Source: an uncultured Bacteroidota bacterium (GTDB lineage Bacteria; Bacteroidota; Bacteroidia; Flavobacteriales; Flavobacteriaceae). From it: a stretch of 27,957 nt of DNA. The notes under the pieces are model-generated. The model was given only the letters and a program-made list of their open reading frames with translations. It was not told where the DNA came from and ran no database searches. Made by a program: the position numbers and the translations under genes. Positions 15,598-22,751 of this stretch are shown here, piece by piece; the first letter of the stretch is position 1, and the number at the start of each line of letters is the position of its first letter. The stretch lies in NCBI GenBank assembly GCA_902609035.1, contig CACLQG010000016.1:1-27957 (forward strand). The letters are read 5' to 3'.

Positions 15598-17367
15598 ATG
15601 AAAAAATTCATTTCCTCTACTTTTTCGTTACTCCTATTGTTTTGCTTTTGGAGCTGTAAAGTTGAAAAAAAAACTCCTAATGTGATTCTCATTCTGACCG
15701 ATGACCAAGGTTGGGGAGACTTGAGTCTAAATGGAAACCAAGATATAAATACTCCTAACCTAGATCAATTAGGAAAGAGCGGAGCTCGATTCGACCACTT
15801 TTTTGTAAGTCCTGTTTGTTCGCCTACAAGAGCGGAAATCCTTACAGGGAGGTACCATGTAAGAGGGGGTGTATACTCTACGAGTGCTGGAGGAGAGCGA
15901 CTCAATATTGACGAAGAAACCGTCGCAGAAGTCTTCAAATTAGAAGGTTATCAAACTGCAGCATATGGTAAGTGGCACAATGGAATGCAGGCCCCTTTTC
16001 ATCCCAACAGCCGGGGCTTTGACGACTATTATGGCTTTTGCTCTGGACATTGGGGAAATTATTATAATCCCTTATTGGAGCACAATGGAAATTTGGTCAA
16101 AGGAGATGGATTCATCATCAATGATTTGACCCAGCATGGTATTGATTTTATTAAAAAAAATAAAAATCAACCATTCTTTCTTTATCTTCCATACAACACT
16201 CCCCATAGTCCCATGCAGGTACCAGACAGATTTTGGGAAAAGTATAAAGACAAAGAACTTAGCCAAGAGGGAAGCCGTGGCCCATTCAAAAATCAAATTG
16301 AGATTGACCATGCCCGAGCAGCACTGGCGATGTGTGAAAACATTGACTGGAATGTAGGCCGAATTTTAGATCAACTTCAAATCAGTAATCTTAAGGAAAA
16401 TACCATCGTAATATACCTCTCCGATAATGGTCCAAACGGAAATCGTTGGAACGAAGGTATGAAAGGAAGAAAAGGGAGTACAGATGAGGGAGGTGTTCGC
16501 TCTCCCATGATCATAAATTGGCCCGGAAAAATTCCCCAAGGCAAAATCATCAAAGAAATTGCAAGTGGAATTGATCTCCTACCCACATTAAAAGACCTCG
16601 CTGGTATAAAGTCAAAGTCCAAAAAACCATTAGATGGTATAAGTCTTGAGCCCCTTTTAATGAAAGAACCCAACGAATGGGAAAACCGATATATTTACAA
16701 CTACTGGAAAGGTAAAATGAGTGTGAGAAATCAAAATTATCGTTTGGGGAATGAGGGTCAACTCTTTGATATGGTCAAGGACCCCAAACAAACCACAGAT
16801 GTTAGCGAGGAAAAACCCCTAGTGCTACTGGAGTTGCTCCGAGCTAAGGATCAATGGGAGCAGACAGTATTGGTTGAACTTCCCAAAAAAGACGAACGTC
16901 CATTTTATATTGGACATCCCAGCCTCCGTAATACCCAAGTACCCGCAAGAGATGGAACACCAAGCGGGAAAATCAAACGCTCCAACCACTACCCCAATTG
17001 TTCCTATTTCACCAACTGGGTCAGTGCCAATGATAGCATCTCATGGAAGGCAGAAGTCCCTAAAGAAGGGGATTTTGAGGTAACCATTTATTATAGCTGT
17101 GCGGAAGATGCAATAGGCTCTGTTTTCGAAGTCAGTCTGGGAAAATCCAAAATCGAAGGAACAATCAAAGAAGCTCACAACCCAGAACAATTTGGTGCTG
17201 CAGAGGACAGGGTTATTCGATCAGAATCTTATGTCAAGGATTTTAAACCTCTTAATATTGGGACAATACATCTACAAAAAGGAAAAGGGAACCTAACGCT
17301 CAAAGCAGTTAAAAAAACGGGGGAAATGATGATGGACTTTCGTTTAATGCTTTTCAAACGCATTTAA
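15598..17367 (+). CDS. Lipoprotein S1-family sulfatase with C-terminal carbohydrate-binding-like domain
   Basis: 589 residues. The leader MKKFISSTFSLLLLFCFWSC puts the lipobox cysteine at residue 20, so it is probably a membrane-anchored lipoprotein. The sulfatase domain has the metal ligands in LTDDQGWGD (D35, D36), the formylglycine motif CSPTR (C74-R78), GKWH (124-127), TPHSP (201-205), and the second metal site SDNGPNGNRWN with K292. The active site looks complete and needs an anaerobic- or FGE-type maturase encoded elsewhere. Residues about 470-589 form a separate beta-rich module (SWKAEVPKEGDFEVTIYYSC ... LNIGTIHLQKGKGNLTLKAV) that resembles a CBM. It lies about 120 nt before the main catabolic gene run, with no terminator between. 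Likely substrate: a sulfated algal galactan or ulvan fragment. Confidence 0.92.
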   Translation: MKKFISSTFSLLLLFCFWSCKVEKKTPNVILILTDDQGWGDLSLNGNQDINTPNLDQLGKSGARFDHFFVSPVCSPTRAEILTGRYHVRGGVYSTSAGGERLNIDEETVAEVFKLEGYQTAAYGKWHNGMQAPFHPNSRGFDDYYGFCSGHWGNYYNPLLEHNGNLVKGDGFIINDLTQHGIDFIKKNKNQPFFLYLPYNTPHSPMQVPDRFWEKYKDKELSQEGSRGPFKNQIEIDHARAALAMCENIDWNVGRILDQLQISNLKENTIVIYLSDNGPNGNRWNEGMKGRKGSTDEGGVRSPMIINWPGKIPQGKIIKEIASGIDLLPTLKDLAGIKSKSKKPLDGISLEPLLMKEPNEWENRYIYNYWKGKMSVRNQNYRLGNEGQLFDMVKDPKQTTDVSEEKPLVLLELLRAKDQWEQTVLVELPKKDERPFYIGHPSLRNTQVPARDGTPSGKIKRSNHYPNCSYFTNWVSANDSISWKAEVPKEGDFEVTIYYSCAEDAIGSVFEVSLGKSKIEGTIKEAHNPEQFGAAEDRVIRSESYVKDFKPLNIGTIHLQKGKGNLTLKAVKKTGEMMMDFRLMLFKRI

Positions 17368-17485
17368 TCAGGGTCTTTTGTATTGATTTTTTGCATTTGA
17401 TTTCAAAAGGTTAAAAATAAAAATATTTCACTTTTTTTTTAACTTGTGGCCTTAAACTGAATGACAATCCATATAATCTTCAAAG

Positions 17486-18619
17486 TTGAAAATAAGCAAA
17501 ATTGAGACCTACGTTCTTTCCAACAAACTGGATCAGAGTTTTTTCTTTTCCCAGTGGTCGTATAACGAGAGGAGAATCTGTGTAGTAAAAATTACTACAG
17601 ACGAGGGTCTTTATGGATGGGGTGAGGGCTATGGCCCTGCGGATGTAATTCAGAAAGGGATCGCATTTCTCGAACCCCTTTTGATGGGAAAAAACCCATT
17701 GGAAAATGAATCCCTATGGTTTGAAATGTATCGTAAGACTCTCGATTTTGCAAGGAGAAGTGTCCTTTTTGCGTCCATCAGCGCCATAGATATTGCTCTT
17801 TGGGATATCAAAGGAAAAGCTTTAAGTTTACCTGTGAGTACCCTTTTGGGAGGACAATATCGAAATAAGGTTGTGCCCTATGCTACTGGACTTTACTTTT
17901 CTGAAAGTAAAACATTAGTAAAAGATTTGGTAGCAGAAGCCAAAAACTATGTCTACCAAGGATTTAAAGCCATCAAAATGAAAGTAGGCTTATCCATAAA
18001 AGAAGATGTTCGAAACATTAAAAATGTAAGAGCTGCCATTGGCGCCGATATTCAACTTATGGTTGATTCCAATCATGCCTACTCCCTTAGAGAGGCCATA
18101 GAATTGGCTCGAAAAATAGAAACCTACGAAATCAGCTGGTTTGAGGAACCTGTTTCACCCGAGTTTTACGACCAGTATGCCCAACTGCGAAATAAAACCT
18201 CCATACCAATTGCCGGTGGGGAATGTGAATACCTGCGCTATGGTTTCCTTCAATTGCTCCAAAACAAATCGGTAGACATTGCTCAAGTGGAAATTTGCGC
18301 CTCTGGGGGCCTTACCGAGGCAAAGCGAATCACAAGCTTGGCCTCTAGTTTTGGTGTAGAGGTCATCCCCCACGTTTGGGGAACCGGTATTGGTTTTCAT
18401 GCTGCTTTGCATTTTATTGCCAACATAGAACCTTTGCCAGGAAGATTACTCCCACCAGATATTTTTATAGAATACGACCGCACCGAAAATGCGATCAGAG
18501 ACCGACTTACCTTTCCCGCAGTAAAAATGGACAAAGGTTATATAGATGTTCCCCAATCCCCTGGTTTAGGTATTGATATAGACCCAGCCGCTTTAAATGA
18601 ATTTTCAACAACTTCATAG
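17486..18619 (+). CDS. Enolase-superfamily (mandelate racemase group) cycloisomerase/dehydratase, likely 3,6-anhydrogalactonate cycloisomerase
   Basis: 377 residues. All mandelate-racemase-subgroup residues are present: the KxK motif K164-M-K166 (base), metal ligands D194 (VDSNHAY), E220 (FEEP) and E246 (GGEC), and H296 in PHVWGTGIGFHAALHF. Overall wording is close to galactarolactone cycloisomerase (GCI): opening MKI..IET, then ALWDIKGK..S.PVSTLLGG, VPYATG, and ending PGLGIDID. 3,6-anhydrogalactonate cycloisomerases of agar and carrageenan degraders belong to this group; the neighbouring aldehyde dehydrogenase, kinase and aldolase make that activity the best guess. A sugar-acid dehydratase (galactonate or L-rhamnonate) is the alternative. 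The only usable start is TTG at 17486; a stop lies 10 bases upstream. First gene of the tight run. Confidence 0.85.
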   Translation: MKISKIETYVLSNKLDQSFFFSQWSYNERRICVVKITTDEGLYGWGEGYGPADVIQKGIAFLEPLLMGKNPLENESLWFEMYRKTLDFARRSVLFASISAIDIALWDIKGKALSLPVSTLLGGQYRNKVVPYATGLYFSESKTLVKDLVAEAKNYVYQGFKAIKMKVGLSIKEDVRNIKNVRAAIGADIQLMVDSNHAYSLREAIELARKIETYEISWFEEPVSPEFYDQYAQLRNKTSIPIAGGECEYLRYGFLQLLQNKSVDIAQVEICASGGLTEAKRITSLASSFGVEVIPHVWGTGIGFHAALHFIANIEPLPGRLLPPDIFIEYDRTENAIRDRLTFPAVKMDKGYIDVPQSPGLGIDIDPAALNEFSTTS

Positions 18620-18633
18620 CCATATAAAGAAAA

Positions 18634-20070
18634 ATGAATTTTGGATCACTAAAACTATATATTGGCGGGCAACTGGTTGAAGCCACCAATGGAGGGAAGC
18701 AAACCATTTTCTGTCCCGCCAACGAAGAATCCATAGCGGAGGTAGCGTGGGCCGATGAGACCGATGCAAAAAAAGCCCTAGAAGCCGCCCAAAAAGGATT
18801 TAAATATTGGTCCGAGCTGAACTTGTCTGAAAGAAGAGAATGGATGTCCAAACTTCGGACGGCAATATTGGAGAAAGAATCCCTTTTACGCCTAGCCATT
18901 ATCCACGAGATGGGAAAAACTTATGCTGGCTCGTATGAAGACATTGAGGCTATCACCAACGCATTGGAGTTCTACCCTAAGGTTATGGCCGATATCAAAG
19001 ACGAAGTCATTCCCGATCAGGAAAATACTCATAGACATGTGATGGTGCATCAAGCTGCAGGGGTAGCCGTTGCCTATTTAGCATGGAATTTCCCATTACT
19101 CAATGTAGGTTTTAAAATTGGGCCTGCCTTAGCCTCTGGCTGCAGCCTGATCGTAAAACCCTCGGAAATATCACCCGTTTCCTCTTATATACTTGGCGAG
19201 ATATTGTATGATATTAATTTCCCCGCTGGGGTAATCAATATTTTGACAGGGCCGCCAGAAAAAGTAGCAACGACCATGACCAAAAGTAATATCCCCAGAG
19301 TGGTAACCATGATTGGTTCCACACAAACAGGGAAACAAGTCATTGCCGATAGCAGCAGCAGTGTCAAAAAGCTAAGCATGGAGTTGGGAGGCAACGCCCC
19401 TTTTATTGTCTTTGACGATGCCGATATTAAAGCCGCCCTTGATTTGGCCATTGGGATCAAATTCGGGAATTGCGGTCAGATATGTGTCGCCGCCAATCGC
19501 TTTTTCATACAAAAAAATATTTATGATGATTTTCTAACGTCCTATGTCAAACGGGCGAAAAACCTTAAACTAGGCTTTGGAAAAGACAGCGATGGAGATA
19601 TGGGACCATTGGTCAATAGGCAAGGGCAAAAACGTATGCTGGATATTGTATCCGACGCTATTAATAAAGGAGCCAAAATTGAAACTGGTGGAAAAATACC
19701 AGAGGGTTTTGATAAAGGATTCTGGTATGAACCCACGGTCCTTAGTAATGTTACTACCGATATGCTCGCCTATCAACAGGAAATCTTTGGACCCATCGCC
19801 CCTGTTTTTAAATTTGAAACTGAAGAGGAAGCCTTGGAATTAGCAAATGACACCGAATATGGGCTCGCCTCTTATTTATTTACAGAAGATGTTGAACGTC
19901 AAGCCCGATTTGCCAAAGAACTACGATTCGGCGAAGTGCAAATCAACGGTGTTAAATACGCCATCTATCTGCCACATGGTGGAATAAAAAACAGTGGAAT
20001 TGGTCACGACTGTTCCGTCTTAGCTTTAGATGGTTACCTAGTCAAAAAAAGAATCACTGCAAGCATTTAA
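18634..20070 (+). CDS. NAD(P)-dependent aldehyde dehydrogenase, likely 3,6-anhydrogalactose dehydrogenase
   Basis: 478 residues, full-length ALDH. Catalytic features are intact: oxyanion Asn152 (AWNFP), cofactor-site Lys175 (VKPSE), general base Glu250 (ELGGNAP) and nucleophile Cys284 (GNCGQICVAANR). EIFGPIAPVF and NSGIGHD complete the pattern. The enzyme oxidises a sugar or hydroxy-aldehyde to its acid in the cytoplasm. It sits 14 nt after the cycloisomerase and 6 nt before the RhaT-like transporter. In known agar and carrageenan pathways an ALDH oxidises 3,6-anhydrogalactose to 3,6-anhydrogalactonate, the substrate of the cycloisomerase, which matches this gene order. Lactaldehyde or succinate-semialdehyde dehydrogenase are family alternatives. 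The family is certain; the substrate is inferred from context. Confidence 0.9.
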   Translation: MNFGSLKLYIGGQLVEATNGGKQTIFCPANEESIAEVAWADETDAKKALEAAQKGFKYWSELNLSERREWMSKLRTAILEKESLLRLAIIHEMGKTYAGSYEDIEAITNALEFYPKVMADIKDEVIPDQENTHRHVMVHQAAGVAVAYLAWNFPLLNVGFKIGPALASGCSLIVKPSEISPVSSYILGEILYDINFPAGVINILTGPPEKVATTMTKSNIPRVVTMIGSTQTGKQVIADSSSSVKKLSMELGGNAPFIVFDDADIKAALDLAIGIKFGNCGQICVAANRFFIQKNIYDDFLTSYVKRAKNLKLGFGKDSDGDMGPLVNRQGQKRMLDIVSDAINKGAKIETGGKIPEGFDKGFWYEPTVLSNVTTDMLAYQQEIFGPIAPVFKFETEEEALELANDTEYGLASYLFTEDVERQARFAKELRFGEVQINGVKYAIYLPHGGIKNSGIGHDCSVLALDGYLVKKRITASI

Positions 20071-20076
20071 ATCAAA

Positions 20077-21087
20077 ATGATTATGGAGATTTTAATACCT
20101 TTTTTACTTGTCATAATAGCAAGCTTTTTTCAAGGAAGTTTCGGTTTGGGAATGAAATATATGGAACCTCTCAAATGGGAAGCTTGGTGGATAATACACG
20201 TCACCATTGCAATGATTATTTTACCAATCGCATGGGCCATTATGGTTGTTCCCAATCTTTTTGAAGTCATAGGAAATGCCCCTAATGATGCAGTGTTTTT
20301 TGGAATTTTTTTTGGATTTCTGTGGGGTGTGGGAGGTATACTCTTTGGAAAAAGCGTTCCCTATATCGGACTTTCTTTAACCTATGGAATTGTAATGGGG
20401 TTAGCGGCATCGGTGGGATCTATTATCCCACTGCTACAAGTGGAAGATACCTTTTCGAATCCAGCCACTAAATATGTAATTATCGCTGTGGTAATCATGC
20501 TGGTAGGGGTAGCTCTTACTGCTAAGGCAGGCATTGAAAGAGATAAATTAATAGGTGATACCAACGACCCCTCCAACATGTCCAAGGGAATTATGATCGC
20601 TGTAAGTTGTGGAGTCCTTTCTGCGCTGCTGAATGTGGGGTTTGCCAACGCAACTCCAGTAGCCTTGGAAGCTGAAAAAATGGGAGCCTTGATCCGTAAC
20701 AGCAGTCTTGCTGCATGGGTAGTTGTTCTAATGGGAGCATTTCTGATGAACTTAGGCTATGCACTACTCCTGTTATTTAAGAATAAAAGCTGGGATTCTT
20801 TCAAGGTACCAGCTGCTGGTAATGCATATAAATGGGCCGTCTTGTCGGGGTTGTTTTGGTTTGCAGCGCTAGGAATATACGGACAAGGTTCTGCTCTAAT
20901 GGGTACCATGGGTCCCATTATCGGATGGCCGATGCTTTTGGGCTTATCCCTTATCATCAGTAATATATGGGCTTTGCGTTCTGGAGAATGGAAAGATGCA
21001 AAAAAACCCTTTCAACTCATGTTGGTTGGATTGGGTATTATTATTTTTGCCAGTGTATTACTGGGATACTCCAATAACGTATCTTAG
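20077..21087 (+). CDS. RhaT-like sugar/H+ symporter (DMT superfamily)
   Basis: 336 residues with about ten membrane helices. FFQGSFGLGMKYMEPLKWEAWWIIH near the N-terminus and GVGGILFGKSVPYIGLSLTYGIVMG further on match L-rhamnose-proton symporters (RhaT family). There is a Met-Glu-Met style double start: ATG at 20077 and another at 20083; the first is kept. It lies between the dehydrogenase and the kinase, 6 nt and 1 nt away, so it is part of the operon and probably imports the monosaccharide the pathway uses. Rhamnose is the classical substrate of the family, but location favours whatever sugar the dehydrogenase oxidises. No rhamnose isomerase or rhamnulokinase is nearby. Confidence 0.85.
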   Translation: MIMEILIPFLLVIIASFFQGSFGLGMKYMEPLKWEAWWIIHVTIAMIILPIAWAIMVVPNLFEVIGNAPNDAVFFGIFFGFLWGVGGILFGKSVPYIGLSLTYGIVMGLAASVGSIIPLLQVEDTFSNPATKYVIIAVVIMLVGVALTAKAGIERDKLIGDTNDPSNMSKGIMIAVSCGVLSALLNVGFANATPVALEAEKMGALIRNSSLAAWVVVLMGAFLMNLGYALLLLFKNKSWDSFKVPAAGNAYKWAVLSGLFWFAALGIYGQGSALMGTMGPIIGWPMLLGLSLIISNIWALRSGEWKDAKKPFQLMLVGLGIIIFASVLLGYSNNVS

Positions 21088-21088
21088 T

Positions 21089-22111
21089 ATGAGTAATCGT
21101 GTCGCTAGTTTTGGGGAACTTCTTTTAAGGCTGAGTCCATTAGGACATGAAGATCTTATTATTCAATCAGATACTTTGGAAATGAGCTTTGCTGGTGCTG
21201 AGGCCAATATATTGGCAGACCTCTCTCATTGGGGACATGCTACCCAATTCATCACCGCTTTGCCCGAAAACCCATTGGGCAAAAAAGCAATCATGTTCCT
21301 TCATCAAAATGGAGTGGGTACAAAAAATATTAAGGTAGATCAAGGGCGAATGGGCACCTATTTCATCGAACACGGTACCGCGATTCGTGGAACCCAAGTC
21401 ACCTATGATCGAAAAAATTCCTCCATTACGCTATGGGATTTGAGTGAAAAAAATTGGGAAAAATTTTTGAAAAATATTTCTCATTTTGTCGTTACTGGTA
21501 TTACACCAGCTCTATCCGCCAATTGTCAAAAATCTCTTTTGAATGGTTTAAAAGTGGCCCAAAAATTAAATTGTAAAATAGTTTTTGATCTCAATTTCAG
21601 ACGCAGTTTATGGGGCTCTAAATCCGCTAAAAAATCTTTTTTCGAAATTTTGCCTTATGTAAATATTCTTTTGGGAAATATCGGATCGATCAACGATGTA
21701 TTTCAAGCCAATATTAAAACTATAAATGATTTTAAAGCCTTAAATCAGGGGACAAAAAATGCCATTGATTTTGCCTCCAATTTAGGTGACTTTGAAACCA
21801 TAGCAATGACCATCAGACAACAAATTAATGCCACTGAAAATGTATTGGGTGGAATGATAAAAGAAGGTGGAAATACATTAACAAGCCTTGCCATTCCAAC
21901 AAAGATAAAGGATCGATTGGGAGGGGGTGATGCCTTTGCTGCAGGAATACTTCACGGTAAGCTGTCGGGATGGGAATCCCAAAAAACCGTTGATTTTGCT
22001 ACGGCATCTTTTGCCATGACCCAAACCCTTAAAGGAGATATCAACTACTTGGGTGAAAAAGAAATACAATCTGTAAGCGAGGGTAACTTCGATGGCCACG
22101 TAAAAAGATAA
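21089..22111 (+). CDS. PfkB-family 2-keto-3-deoxy-sugar-acid kinase (KDG/KDGal kinase)
   Basis: 340 residues from ATG 21089, one base after the symporter stop. The same frame is open further back to 20996, but that would overlap the symporter gene and lacks homology, so 21089 is chosen. Typical PfkB features are visible: FGELLLRLSP at the start, AGAEANIL (35-42) in the substrate site, FDLNFRRSLW (166-175), and the ATP/catalytic motif DRLGGGDAFAAGILHG with catalytic Asp281. These fit 2-keto-3-deoxygluconate or 2-keto-3-deoxygalactonate kinase, which phosphorylates C6. Downstream comes the matching aldolase 3 nt away. It belongs to the cytoplasmic pathway that ends in pyruvate and glyceraldehyde-3-phosphate. 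Confidence 0.88.
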   Translation: MSNRVASFGELLLRLSPLGHEDLIIQSDTLEMSFAGAEANILADLSHWGHATQFITALPENPLGKKAIMFLHQNGVGTKNIKVDQGRMGTYFIEHGTAIRGTQVTYDRKNSSITLWDLSEKNWEKFLKNISHFVVTGITPALSANCQKSLLNGLKVAQKLNCKIVFDLNFRRSLWGSKSAKKSFFEILPYVNILLGNIGSINDVFQANIKTINDFKALNQGTKNAIDFASNLGDFETIAMTIRQQINATENVLGGMIKEGGNTLTSLAIPTKIKDRLGGGDAFAAGILHGKLSGWESQKTVDFATASFAMTQTLKGDINYLGEKEIQSVSEGNFDGHVKR

Positions 22112-22114
22112 AAT

Positions 22115-22744
22115 ATGACAAAAGCTTCCCTATTAGATCAACTGTTGGCCACAAAGATCATCGCCATCATTCGCTTGTCCTCTTCAGCTTACGTTTTTGA
22201 ATTTGCAAAAGCGCTTCAAAAAGGGGGAATTAGAGCCGTAGAAATTAGCATGGGAACACCCAATGCTTTGGAGGAGATCAATAAATTGTCTCAGATTGAA
22301 GGCGTTATTCCTGGTGTCGGTTCCGTGATAGATGCAAAAACCGCCCAATCAGCAATAGAAGCAGGGGCACAATTTGTGGTTACACCTGTAAGTAAGCCTG
22401 AGGTCATTCGTATGGCCCATCAATACGATAAACCCATTCTCTCAGGTGCCATGACTCCCTCTGAAATATTACAAGCCTATGAGTGGGGTGCAGATGTGGT
22501 TAAGCTTTTTCCCGCAGCCAACTTTGGCCTGTCCTATTTCAAAGCCTTGAAGGCTCCCATGCCCCACTTGCCCATAATGCCCACTGGGGGAGTAACCGTT
22601 GAAAACGCTGCAGAATGGCTCGAAAACGGAGCCGTTTGCCTTGGAGTAGGAAGTTCACTTATAAATAAAAAATTAATCGCCGACAAGGATTTTAGTGGTA
22701 TAACTGCTATAGCAAGAGCCATGACAGACGCCATAAATAGTTAA
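22115..22744 (+). CDS. KDPG/KDPGal aldolase (Eda/DgoA family)
   Basis: 209 residues, the normal size for a class I KDPG-type aldolase. The Schiff-base lysine is K130 in VVKLFPAANFG, the acid/base Glu is E43 in VEISMGTP, and R20 (IAIIRL) is the conserved phosphate/pyruvate-side Arg. GVGSVIDA, FVVTPVSKP and PTGGVTVENAAEWL are further family motifs. It cleaves 2-keto-3-deoxy-6-phosphogluconate or the galactonate epimer to pyruvate and glyceraldehyde-3-phosphate; the two stereochemistries are not distinguishable here. It follows the kinase by 3 nt and precedes the second sulfatase by 7 nt. Confidence 0.92.
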   Translation: MTKASLLDQLLATKIIAIIRLSSSAYVFEFAKALQKGGIRAVEISMGTPNALEEINKLSQIEGVIPGVGSVIDAKTAQSAIEAGAQFVVTPVSKPEVIRMAHQYDKPILSGAMTPSEILQAYEWGADVVKLFPAANFGLSYFKALKAPMPHLPIMPTGGVTVENAAEWLENGAVCLGVGSSLINKKLIADKDFSGITAIARAMTDAINS

Positions 22745-22751
22745 TTTTTAA

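Noticed and set aside
18155..20957. Several open frames of 60-130 codons on the minus strand inside the ALDH, enolase and symporter genes
   Set aside because: They lie entirely opposite genes with clear families and intact active sites, have no signatures of their own, and are expected by chance in the more GC-rich part.
20996..21088. Longer start for the PfkB kinase at 20996
   Set aside because: It would overlap the end of the symporter gene and adds residues without kinase homology; ATG 21089 gives the normal N-terminus.
17486..22744. Non-phosphorylative L-rhamnose pathway (L-rhamnonate dehydratase plus KDR aldolase)
   Set aside because: That route does not need a PfkB kinase or a KDPG-type aldolase and usually includes an SDR dehydrogenase and lactonase, which are absent. 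Kept as an alternative only.
17486..22744. De Ley-Doudoroff galactose pathway (DgoD/DgoK/DgoA)
   Set aside because: Kinase and aldolase fit, but the enolase has the KxK/HVWGTG pattern of cycloisomerases rather than the DgoD pattern, and an ALDH is not the usual galactose dehydrogenase.
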